Below, piece by piece: positions 9,310 through 15,626 of a DNA stretch of 15,626 nucleotides. The stretch is from an uncultured Acinetobacter sp. (GTDB lineage: Bacteria > Cyanobacteriota > Vampirovibrionia > Gastranaerophilales > Gastranaerophilaceae). The position numbers and the translations under genes are program-made. Under the pieces are notes generated by a model. It had not been told where the DNA came from, made no database searches, and saw only the letters and a program-made list of their open reading frames with translations. The stretch's first letter is position 1. Every line of letters starts with the position of its first letter. The DNA is taken from assembly GCA_946623365.1 (NCBI GenBank), contig CAMORE010000041.1:1-15626 (forward strand). The letters are read 5' to 3'.

Positions 9310-10383
9310 CTAAAATAATTTTGTTTGTTCAGACGGCATCTTAATACCCAAATGTCTGTATCCTTCAGGAGAAACTTTTCTTCCTCTCGGAGTTCTTTGA
9401 AGCAAACCTGCCTGAAGCAAATACGGTTCGCATACATCTTCAATTGTTCTGACATCTTCACTTAAAGCAGCTGCTATAGTTTCAATACCTACAGGCCCGC
9501 CGTCATATTTTTCTATTATCAAATTTAAAAGTGCTCTATCGGTTGTATCTAAACCAAATTCATCAATCTTTAATATATCAAGTGATTCGTTAGCAACTTT
9601 TTCATCTATCTGACCATCATATTTTACAATAGCAAAGTCTGCGACCCTTTTCACCAATCTGTTTGCAATACGAGGTGTTCCTCTTGAACGCATCGCAACA
9701 GCCTTAGCGCCGGATTCTGTAATCTTAATATCCAGTATGTTTGCAGTTCTTTGAACAACTTGCGAAAGCTCATCTGTTGTATAAAATTCCAGTCTGTGTA
9801 TAATTCCGAATCTGTCGCGAAGAGGGCTTGAAAGTTCTCCCGCTTTTGTTGTAGCACCTATAAGAGTAAATTTTGGCAAAGGTACTCTCAATGTTTTTGC
9901 AGTTTGGCTTTTCCCTGTTGTCATATCCAATGTAAAATCTTCCATAGCAGGATATAGTATTTCCTCCGCTACTTTATTTAACCTGTGAATTTCATCAATA
10001 AATAATATCTCTCCGCCCTTAAGCGACATAAGAATCCCTATTATATCACGAGGTCTTTCTAATGCGGGAGCCGATGTAATTCTGATATCTACTCCCATTT
10101 GAGAAGCTATAACTCCGGCAATCGTGGTCTTTCCTAACCCCGGAGGACCATAAAAAAGCATATGATCAAGAGGCTTCTCTCTTAACTTAGCAGCTTCCAA
10201 TGTAACTTTTAAAGATTCTTTTAACGCCCCTTGTCCGATATAACTGTCAAAGTCTTTCGGACGAATACTGTTTTCATATGTATTGTCATATTCAATATTT
10301 TCAGGTTTTATAATAGGATTCTTTTTTTTAACATAATCCTTACTTTGAACCCCATAACCCTCATTGTCTGATAATATAGTCAT
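9310..10383 (-). CDS. ruvB: Holliday junction branch migration ATPase RuvB
   Basis: This AAA+ motor of the RuvABC complex drives branch migration of Holliday junctions in recombinational repair. In its 357 residues, Walker A (GPPGLGKT, 79-86), Walker B (FIDE, 128-131), sensor 1 (GATT, 176-179), the arginine-finger segment (SSPLRDRFG, Arg189) and the C-terminal winged helix with TPRGR (331-335) are all intact. The residues before IRPKDF (40) form a tail longer than in Escherichia coli RuvB, a length also common in cyanobacteria. The 'TSAPALERPRDI' stretch (103-114) is of cyanobacterial type. The ATG at 10381-10383 has no clear Shine-Dalgarno sequence. A TATAAT at 10434-10439 (minus) could be a -10 box without a good -35. 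ruvA and ruvC are not in the window. The next gene downstream is yibE/F. Confidence 0.97.
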   Translation of the reverse strand: MTILSDNEGYGVQSKDYVKKKNPIIKPENIEYDNTYENSIRPKDFDSYIGQGALKESLKVTLEAAKLREKPLDHMLFYGPPGLGKTTIAGVIASQMGVDIRITSAPALERPRDIIGILMSLKGGEILFIDEIHRLNKVAEEILYPAMEDFTLDMTTGKSQTAKTLRVPLPKFTLIGATTKAGELSSPLRDRFGIIHRLEFYTTDELSQVVQRTANILDIKITESGAKAVAMRSRGTPRIANRLVKRVADFAIVKYDGQIDEKVANESLDILKIDEFGLDTTDRALLNLIIEKYDGGPVGIETIAAALSEDVRTIEDVCEPYLLQAGLLQRTPRGRKVSPEGYRHLGIKMPSEQTKLF

Positions 10384-10480
10384 ATAAGAATTTTATCACG
10401 AATTTTGTATTTCGTAAAATTAATCAGGTAATTATTATAATAAATATGGATGCACAGAACTTAAGAACTTTTATCTCTAT

Positions 10481-13204
10481 TTACACTTTTTTTATTTCTG
10501 TTAAAGTCGGATCAAGCAATCTTCTGCCTATATTCTCAAAATTGATAGCAAATAAAGTCTTATTACCGTATTTAATCATCTTTTCTACAACACCATTTCC
10601 GTACTTGGCATGCATTACTGCGTCGCCTTGTTGAATAGGATCACTGACAACCATATCCTCTTGCGGAATATCAGCATCATACACAGGAACTATAGGTGTT
10701 GTTGAATCTCTTTTCTCTAAAATTTCTGAAGTGTCATTTTGATTACTTAATCCTGATTCTTCAGATATAAAATCTTCTAATATATCATTATCCACATCAG
10801 AATCAGAGATTTCATGTAATTCTTCTCCGTTATATTCTTCCAATTCTTCATCACTATTCAACTCATCTATTAAATCTAAGTCAGAATCTGATATTTCTTC
10901 TATTCCATTATCTTCTTTTATGGTTGTATAAACTTTATCTACATCTTCTTTTATTTGCTGATCAATATTTTCGTCTATATCAACATTGCTGTCATCTTCC
11001 ATATCAACAATAATGTCACTATCGTCAGATAAATCCTGATCCAGTTCAACAATTTCATCAAAATCATCCGTTATAGTATCATCATTATCTAACGGTATAA
11101 CTTTTGATTCAGAGAAATCCGCATCTAAAGATATTTCCGGCAGCCCCGTTCCGTCAGCATTAATTTCTTGCTCCTCAAGTGAAATATCATTCACTTCATC
11201 AGATACAGGCAGTACCTCTTCTAAATTATCATCTTCTATAATGAGTTCTTCATTTTCATTATTAGATTCACTGATATCATCAGTTTGTTCTATATTTTCT
11301 GATACATCAGATAAACTTTCTTCAGCAAAGCTTGAATCTTCATCCACACTAATGCTACCATCAGGAATCTCATTGGAGAAACTGTCGGCATCATCTGTTT
11401 CTAAATGAATCTCGTCATTATTTTCCGTTAATATACTTAGTTCAGGATTGTCAAACTCATCCTCCGTCCCTGATATATTTTGTTCTTCTACTTCTTGCTC
11501 TGAAACTGAATCCGCATCCTCTGAAATTGTTTCGGTATATTCTGCATCAATAATATCTTGTACTGAATTATCCTGATTCATATTGTTAGAATCATCTTCT
11601 AAAATTTTATTTTGGTTATTTTCATCTTCATCATTATCTTCTGAAAATACATTTATATCGGAAGCAGATTCAATATTAGAAGCAACCTCATTTATTGCAT
11701 TTTGAGAATGCTCATCAATAGATGCTATAATTTCCTCTTCAGACAGCACATTCTCGCCGAATGGCGGTACCAAACCCTGCTCGGAAGTGATAACATTATC
11801 TTCACTATCTTCATTGTTTTCAATTTCTTCATGAGGCTGTATACCATCATCACTATTAAGCTCAATAGTCTCTGCATCATTTTCTGTTACATCATCTTCA
11901 TTCTCTTCTAAAGAATCATCCTGAATATCTGGCAATACATCGGCATCCTGCACCTGTTCTTTATCGGATAATAAATCTTCAAGAAGTTCATTATTAGCTT
12001 TAGCTTCCGTTACTTCTGTTTTTTGCTCTGCATAATCGTTAATATCTTGTACTTCAGAAACCAAAGGAATATAATTTAACGCCTCTCCTGCCATTAAATA
12101 CATACTTCTGTCCATTGAAGTCAAGAACGATGAATAAACTTTAAATAATTCATTATTAGAAATCGATGGAGTAATTATAAAATTATCAAATAAATTCTTA
12201 ATATCATTCAAATACTGGAATTTAGAATGAGTTACAAAAGTCGTTGAAATATCTGAGGAAAGAATTTTTTTAAGATTCTTTTTTGACGTTGTATTAGATA
12301 CTATAAAGAGAACCTGTATATCATTATATGATGCAACATTTTCATATATAAATGAAAGATACTTATTTTGAAAAACAGGTTCCAAAATTGATATATCAAC
12401 AACGGCAGTATTTGCTGAAAACATTTTATCAAAAACAGGTATTTCTTTTTGAGATATGGCAAAATATCCTAGCTTTTCAAATTTTGCCAATTTATTTTTT
12501 AAAACTAAAAGCTTAAATATATGCTGCTTATCAACCATTTCATCTACGATAGATTTTAAGGCTTGAAATGGCAGAAATGGAACTGTTTTAGAGTATTCGG
12601 CAAGTTCTTTAAATATTTCTACGATTGTAGCCTTGCTGTCATCTGTTGCATCATTCAAACAAGATTCATATATAAAATCAAGCGTTGAAGTGTTCAAAGG
12701 CAGTTTAAAATCGTTACCTGCTATATACTTCGGAGTTTTCATTATTCCTAGCGAATCAACGATAACGGTTCTTTTACCCATATGTGCAAACTGTTTTGAT
12801 AAATTCTGTATTACTGTATTATTAATATCCGCATTATCAATACTAATAAGCATTTTTTTATCAAATGCAGAAGAATCAATTGCAATATTTTTTTTAGAGT
12901 CTATAGATTTACCAATAACTATCGGATTTTTAAGATTCAATGATGACATCAATACGTCCAGCGGAAATGGTGCGATATCAGAATCTTTTGAAGGTTCTGT
13001 TTTATCATAATTAAATAACTCGGTACCGTTAAATAAAAATAAAATTTTTGCGGTTGCAATCGAAATAGTTCCAATATGTTTAAGCTGATTTACCTGCGCA
13101 ACATAACTTTTTTCCATACCTTCAATTTTTATAAACGAAGACAGAAAAACACTGCTATCTGCTTCAAATTTTATAAAACCGTCTCTTACTTCTATAATCT
13201 TCAT
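10481..13204 (-). CDS. HerA/DUF87-like protein lacking Walker A, with long acidic linker and C-terminal UvrD-type Tudor-like domain
   Basis: The product has 907 residues. Residues 1-65 look like a small beta barrel of the HAS-barrel type. Residues ~92-380 follow the HerA/DUF87 outline: VIGKSI (96-101), then LISIDNADINNTVIQNL at the P-loop position (119-135), GKRTVIVDSLGI (143-154) at the Asp-x-x-Gly strand, AVVDISILEP (267-276), and LFIVSNTTS (299-307). The Gly and Lys/Ser residues of Walker A are missing, so ATP binding is doubtful. Residues ~395-850 are an extremely Asp/Glu-rich, probably disordered segment. Residues 855-907 (GDAVMHAKYGNGVVEKM, FAINFENIGRRLL) resemble the Tudor-like C-terminus of UvrD/PcrA, which contacts RNA polymerase in that family. 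The ATG at 13202-13204 has GAGGG 6 nt upstream. No signal peptide or membrane segment is seen. Function unknown; a DNA- or polymerase-associated scaffold is my guess. Confidence 0.8.
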   Translation of the reverse strand: MKIIEVRDGFIKFEADSSVFLSSFIKIEGMEKSYVAQVNQLKHIGTISIATAKILFLFNGTELFNYDKTEPSKDSDIAPFPLDVLMSSLNLKNPIVIGKSIDSKKNIAIDSSAFDKKMLISIDNADINNTVIQNLSKQFAHMGKRTVIVDSLGIMKTPKYIAGNDFKLPLNTSTLDFIYESCLNDATDDSKATIVEIFKELAEYSKTVPFLPFQALKSIVDEMVDKQHIFKLLVLKNKLAKFEKLGYFAISQKEIPVFDKMFSANTAVVDISILEPVFQNKYLSFIYENVASYNDIQVLFIVSNTTSKKNLKKILSSDISTTFVTHSKFQYLNDIKNLFDNFIITPSISNNELFKVYSSFLTSMDRSMYLMAGEALNYIPLVSEVQDINDYAEQKTEVTEAKANNELLEDLLSDKEQVQDADVLPDIQDDSLEENEDDVTENDAETIELNSDDGIQPHEEIENNEDSEDNVITSEQGLVPPFGENVLSEEEIIASIDEHSQNAINEVASNIESASDINVFSEDNDEDENNQNKILEDDSNNMNQDNSVQDIIDAEYTETISEDADSVSEQEVEEQNISGTEDEFDNPELSILTENNDEIHLETDDADSFSNEIPDGSISVDEDSSFAEESLSDVSENIEQTDDISESNNENEELIIEDDNLEEVLPVSDEVNDISLEEQEINADGTGLPEISLDADFSESKVIPLDNDDTITDDFDEIVELDQDLSDDSDIIVDMEDDSNVDIDENIDQQIKEDVDKVYTTIKEDNGIEEISDSDLDLIDELNSDEELEEYNGEELHEISDSDVDNDILEDFISEESGLSNQNDTSEILEKRDSTTPIVPVYDADIPQEDMVVSDPIQQGDAVMHAKYGNGVVEKMIKYGNKTLFAINFENIGRRLLDPTLTEIKKV

Positions 13205-13210
13205 CAGATA

Positions 13211-13215
13211 CCCTC
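13211..13215 (-). promoter_or_regulatory. Ribosome binding site of the HerA-like gene
   Basis: GAGGG on the minus strand sits 6 nt before the ATG at 13204, an ideal distance. It fixes this ATG as the start. Confidence 0.65.
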
Positions 13216-13246
13216 AATGCAATATTATCATGAACATGCCTTAGCT

Positions 13247-13275
13247 ATTACAAAATTAAATAAAAATTTTTACAA
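13247..13275 (-). promoter_or_regulatory. Candidate sigma-70 promoter for the acidic HerA-like gene
   Basis: On the minus strand, TTGTAA (13275-13270) and TGTAAT (13252-13247) are separated by exactly 17 nt and match the consensus boxes at 4/6 and 5/6 positions. Transcription would start near 13240, giving a leader of about 35 nt before the ATG at 13204. The surrounding DNA is very AT-rich, so chance matches are common. Confidence 0.4.
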
Positions 13276-13364
13276 TTTAAAACATTATAAAATAATCTTA
13301 TTAAAATATATTCTTTACTCTATTTAAATAATGTTATAAACTGAACATGTTAAAATAAGCAATT

Positions 13365-13370
13365 AGGTGA
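13365..13370 (+). promoter_or_regulatory. Ribosome binding site deciding the TTG start of the TOPRIM gene
   Basis: AGGTGA lies 4 nt before TTG 13375-13377, and no ATG is in frame nearby. This supports the TTG start codon. The 170-bp divergent gap upstream shows no convincing plus-strand promoter. Confidence 0.6.
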
Positions 13371-13374
13371 TTTT

Positions 13375-14346
13375 TTGAAATACAAACATTTAACAAAAGA
13401 ACAACTGCTAATTTCTTTTGACAGACTTACAAGATTTAAATACACAAAAGAAAAATATTACAGAGTATTTTCCGATATTATTTTGTCGAATGTAATTAAC
13501 CCTATCTATAAAAAGACCGAGCTTCAGCAAATGACGGCATCCGAACTCACGCAAATAGCAGAAACTGTTATTAATGATTCCTTGAAAGCAATATCGGAAA
13601 CTTCCGGCACAAATTATATTATTAATGATATCCTTAAAAATTATGAAAATTCCGTATTTAATAATGATGACGAAACGCAGTGTTATTTGAATAATAAAAT
13701 AAAATATAACCTATTTATCGAATATATTGATGAATCCTGTCCGATAAATTTACGATGGTTAAAGTCTATTCTGAACTCAAATAACCTTGTTAAATTAAGA
13801 CATGAAAGAGGATTAAAATTCCCGATTCAAAAAGTTTTACTGGTAGAAGGTATTACGGAAGAAATATTACTTCCTGCATTTTCAAAATACTTAGGTTTCG
13901 ATTTCTACAAAGAAGGTATTCAAATTATACCCGCCGGCGGTAAAAACCAAGTTGTAAAACTTTATTATAAACTTGCGGAACAGCTCAAAATTCCGATTTT
14001 TGTTTTACTTGATAGTGACGGGAAAGAAAATATCCTGCAAATAAAACCTAAATTAAGATCTATAGACAAGATCCATCTGGTTTCCAGCGGAGAGTTTGAA
14101 GATATGCTTCCTAAATCACTTATTATTAAAACAATAAACAATGATTTAAACAATTTTGCATCTGTAACAGAGGAAGATATCAATGATGAATTATCAGAAG
14201 TAGAAAACCTTGAAAACATATTTAAAACAAAAGGACTGCATGAATTTAAAAAAGCGGATTTTGCAAAACTTGTAAAAGATAATATTACTCAAGATTCGGA
14301 TATATCACCTGAAATTTCAGAAATTATTATGGAATTGGGATTATAA
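13375..14346 (+). CDS. Stand-alone OLD-type TOPRIM nuclease-like protein
   Basis: The product has 323 residues. Residues ~152-300 match the TOPRIM domain of OLD-family nucleases. KVLLVEGITEE (153-163) carries the catalytic Glu158, IIPAGGKNQV (184-193) follows, FVLLDSDG (209-216) carries the metal-binding Asp213 and Asp215, and GEFEDMLP (239-246) the downstream acidic cluster. The ABC-type ATPase half that normally precedes this domain in OLD and Gabija GajA proteins is absent. Residues 1-150 are helical and not recognised (TRFKYTKEKYYRVF at 18-31), with no Walker A. The catalytic residues are intact, so a metal-dependent nicking or cleaving activity is plausible. The gene is monocistronic and divergent from the HerA-like gene, and mobile DNA lies downstream. 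It could be a defence gene or a repair nuclease; the sequence does not decide. Confidence 0.8.
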   Translation: MKYKHLTKEQLLISFDRLTRFKYTKEKYYRVFSDIILSNVINPIYKKTELQQMTASELTQIAETVINDSLKAISETSGTNYIINDILKNYENSVFNNDDETQCYLNNKIKYNLFIEYIDESCPINLRWLKSILNSNNLVKLRHERGLKFPIQKVLLVEGITEEILLPAFSKYLGFDFYKEGIQIIPAGGKNQVVKLYYKLAEQLKIPIFVLLDSDGKENILQIKPKLRSIDKIHLVSSGEFEDMLPKSLIIKTINNDLNNFASVTEEDINDELSEVENLENIFKTKGLHEFKKADFAKLVKDNITQDSDISPEISEIIMELGL

Positions 14347-14348
14347 AC

Positions 14349-14386
14349 CTGCTGATTAGAATCTGCAGTCTATGTAAAGATTTTTT
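14349..14386 (+). terminator. Weak candidate terminator after the TOPRIM gene
   Basis: An imperfect hairpin (CTGC-T-GAT / ATC-T-GCAG, 14349-14368) starts 2 bp after the stop codon. A run of six T follows only at 14381-14386, about 12 nt after the stem, so it is not a classic terminator. Confidence 0.25.
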
Positions 14387-14448
14387 ATTATGCAAAAAAA
14401 TGGCTGACTTTGCAAAACTATGCAAAGTAATTAATGTTCCGCAAAAAT

Positions 14449-14475
14449 AAAAAAGCCGAAAAGTATATTTTCGAC
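14449..14475 (-). terminator. Rho-independent terminator, minus strand
   Basis: Read on the minus strand, GTCGAAAA and TTTTCGGC form an 8-bp stem with one G-U pair around a 5-nt loop, followed directly by six T. The placement suits transcripts coming from the GIY-YIG gene, and it also blocks readthrough into the 3' end of the TOPRIM gene. Confidence 0.6.
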
Positions 14476-14505
14476 TTACCGGATTGGAAAAATTAATCCC
14501 ACTAG

Positions 14506-14535
14506 AAAAAATAAATAGTTTTTGGTAACTATTTA
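14506..14535 (-). terminator. Second AT-rich terminator-like hairpin, minus strand
   Basis: TAAATAGTT and AACTATTTA form a 9-bp stem with a 6-nt loop, and on the minus strand six T follow at once. The stem has only one G-C pair, so it is weak. It stands just upstream, in transcript order, of the stronger hairpin at 14449-14475. Confidence 0.35.
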
Positions 14536-14561
14536 CAATATTACAGTAAAATAAACAAGTC

Positions 14562-14599
14562 TTGTCATTGCGAAGGCGATTAGCCTGAAGCAATCCAGC
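14562..14599. repeat. Left copy of inverted 38-bp palindromic repeat
   Basis: The copy runs from TTGTCATTGCGA to GAAGCAATCCAGC. It can fold into a stem-loop: outer ATTGC/GCAAT, a small internal loop, then inner AGGC/GCCT closed by the loop GATTA. It lies 20 bp beyond the stop codon of the GIY-YIG gene. The right copy at 14953-14990 is in opposite orientation and shares the outer 23-25 bases and the loop. Confidence 0.85.
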
Positions 14600-14619
14600 T
14601 AATTATTAACAGTTATTAT

Positions 14620-14916
14620 TTAATCTACAATATCATAGTACAAATCATTCCAATTTGGATTATTTAATTCAATTAGTTCAAGTTTTGCTTTTCTTTTGCC
14701 ACCTTTTAACTGCTTTTCTCTTGCTATTGCAGAGTTAATATCGTTGCAAACTTCATAATAACCTAATTTATCTATACTATATTGCTTTGTAAAACCTTCT
14801 ACAACCTTGTTTTTGTGTTGCCATACTCGTTTAACAAGGTCATTTGTTACACCTACATACAAAGTACCATTCTTTTTATTGAACAGAATATAAACATAAT
14901 ATTGTTTGTTATTCAT
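14620..14916 (-). CDS. Small GIY-YIG nuclease-domain protein
   Basis: The product has 98 residues and consists of the nuclease domain alone. YYVYILFN (7-14) and TLYVGVT (18-24) are the GIY and YIG strands, the Arg in KRVWQHK (29-35) and the Glu in AIAREKQLKGGKR (64-76) are the expected catalytic residues, and the C-terminal NPNWNDLY is typical of this stand-alone group. Members may cut DNA as structure- or site-specific endonucleases, but the substrate of this group is not settled. The ATG at 14914-14916 has no clear Shine-Dalgarno sequence. The gene fits tightly between two inverted palindromic repeats, 20 bp from one and 36 bp from the other, suggesting that gene and repeats form one unit. 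Minus-strand terminators lie downstream. Confidence 0.9.
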   Translation of the reverse strand: MNNKQYYVYILFNKKNGTLYVGVTNDLVKRVWQHKNKVVEGFTKQYSIDKLGYYEVCNDINSAIAREKQLKGGKRKAKLELIELNNPNWNDLYYDIVD

Positions 14917-14952
14917 AGGTAAATAATATCAAAAGATTAAAGTTTATAAAAG

Positions 14953-14990
14953 GCTGGATTGCTTCGACCTAATCGGTCTCGCAATGACAA
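14953..14990. repeat. Right copy of inverted 38-bp palindromic repeat
   Basis: It begins GCTGGATTGCTTC and ends TCGCAATGACAA, the reverse of the left copy. The inner stem here is GACC/GGTC around TAATC. Compared with the left copy, three inner base pairs have changed on both sides so that pairing is kept. It lies 36 bp before the GIY-YIG start codon and 13 bp from the stop codon of the transposase gene. Confidence 0.85.
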
Positions 14991-15003
14991 TTCCTACTTA
15001 CTT

Positions 15004-15626
15004 TTAGGCTGCGATTAAATCCTGATAACGAGTTCTGACTGTCATATTAGTTAAAAGCCTGTTAAATCTTCCAACTTCGTCATAATCTTTAGTGTTAAAA
15101 CGGAATACAAACTCATCTAAGTATTTTTGCAAATGCTTTTTAGAGGTAAAGTGATATATTCCAAGCAATCCTCTTTTAACCAAAGACCAAAAACCTTCTA
15201 TATTATTTGTAAAAGCAAGTCCGTCAACGTATTGATTTAATTTATGTCTTACAATCGCATGAAGATAAAATTCACAAATTCTTTTATACCCTAAAAATTC
15301 ATCTGTATATACATTTGCTGAATCTCTCACGCATTTTATTATCTCTTGTTCTAAAGTTCTTGCTTTAACATTTTCTATTACTTTTGCATTTAACTTTCCG
15401 TTACGTTCAATCATACATAAAACAGGAACTTTATCTTTTGTACTTCTTCCTTGTGAATTTTCCACTTTTTTATTCTTGTGTCTGTTTTTGTTCTTTCCGC
15501 CAATATAGGTTTCGTCTATTTCTACATTGTTATCTAAGATATGATAATTTTCTACATTAAAGCATTTTCTTATTCTTTCTAACATAAACCAGGGGTAAAT
15601 ATATTTGAAATTGACATAAAACTTGC
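15004..15626 (-). CDS. IS1595/ISXO2-type DDE transposase, 5' partial
   Basis: The first in-window Met (15583-15585) is internal: the frame stays open to the right edge and encodes YPWFMLERIRKCF, which corresponds to the conserved WFMLHRIR segment of the family. The N-terminal zinc-ribbon and helix-turn-helix therefore lie outside the window. The catalytic core is complete: VEIDETYIGGK (first Asp), VYTDEFLGYKRI (second Asp), then NNIEGFWSLVKRG (the Asn/Glu region). The typical C-terminus, YHFTSKKHLQKYLDEF and FRFN, is present, and the gene ends at TAA 15004-15006. No frameshift is seen. Terminal inverted repeats and the target duplication cannot be assigned, because the other end of the element is missing. 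Confidence 0.9.
   Translation of the reverse strand, partial: KFYVNFKYIYPWFMLERIRKCFNVENYHILDNNVEIDETYIGGKNKNRHKNKKVENSQGRSTKDKVPVLCMIERNGKLNAKVIENVKARTLEQEIIKCVRDSANVYTDEFLGYKRICEFYLHAIVRHKLNQYVDGLAFTNNIEGFWSLVKRGLLGIYHFTSKKHLQKYLDEFVFRFNTKDYDEVGRFNRLLTNMTVRTRYQDLIAA

Noticed and set aside
10443..10480. Direct repeat AGAACTT/AAGAACTT downstream of the HerA-like gene as a terminator or regulatory site.
   Set aside because: It is a direct, not inverted, repeat; no stem-loop forms and no T-run follows.
10900..12000. Acidic region of the 907-residue protein as a repetitive DNA element.
   Set aside because: The bases show low-complexity bias for Asp/Glu codons but no regular repeat unit; it is better explained as a disordered acidic protein segment.
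14391..14426. Three TGCAAA words at 14391, 14411 and 14421, as an operator-like repeat.
   Set aside because: TGCAAA is very frequent throughout this AT-rich window, including inside coding regions, and no promoter is nearby.
14400..14496. Short plus-strand stretches MADFAKLCKVINVPQK and AEKYIFDLPDWKN, the latter resembling the start of a Fic-protein N-terminal (DUF4172) domain, as a possible gene remnant.
   Set aside because: Each stretch is under 20 residues, they are in different frames with stops close by, and the second overlaps a good minus-strand terminator hairpin. Too little to call a pseudogene.
1..15626. CRISPR arrays, tRNA or rRNA genes, and riboswitches.
   Set aside because: No regularly spaced repeats, cloverleaf-like segments or known conserved RNA motifs were recognised by eye on either strand.

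Overview
The window is AT-rich, dense in Lys, Asn, Ile and Glu codons, and uses the standard code. It most likely comes from a low-GC host-associated bacterium. The best taxonomic hint is RuvB: its 'TSAPALERPRDI' and 'SRGTPRIANRL' stretches look like the cyanobacterial version of the protein. Together with the low GC and the very large multidomain protein, this suggests a gut Vampirovibrionia/Melainabacteria (Gastranaerophilales)-type genome. That assignment is an inference from remembered family patterns, not a search.

Layout. (1) About half of the window (2-8149, +) is one giant gene, cut off by the left edge. Its product is at least 2,715 residues: a zincin-like HEFNH motif near the left edge, then about 1,600 residues of mostly helical sequence that look like divergent solenoid repeats, then a PI3K/HipA-type kinase-like fold, an HD phosphohydrolase domain, and an unassigned C-terminal domain. 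(2) Convergent to it lies a minus-strand pair, ruvB followed 21 bp later by a YibE/F-family membrane protein (10383 to 8188). (3) Upstream of ruvB, also on the minus strand, is a 907-residue protein. Its N-terminal half resembles a HerA/DUF87 ATPase with no recognisable Walker A. A very acidic region of about 450 residues follows, then a small UvrD-C-terminal/Tudor-like domain. (4) Divergent from it is a stand-alone OLD-type TOPRIM protein (13375-14346, +). (5) The right end is accessory or mobile: a small GIY-YIG nuclease gene lies between two inverted 38-bp palindromic repeats, next to a partial IS1595/ISXO2-type transposase that runs off the right edge.

How the parts relate. RuvB, the HerA-like/Tudor protein, the TOPRIM protein and the GIY-YIG protein all belong to families that act on DNA, but only ruvB-yibE/F looks like a transcription unit. 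The giant protein combines modules more typical of effectors or signalling enzymes (metalloprotease, kinase, HD) than of housekeeping proteins. The two most notable items are the giant multi-enzyme protein and the palindrome/GIY-YIG/palindrome unit, whose two repeats show compensatory base changes.
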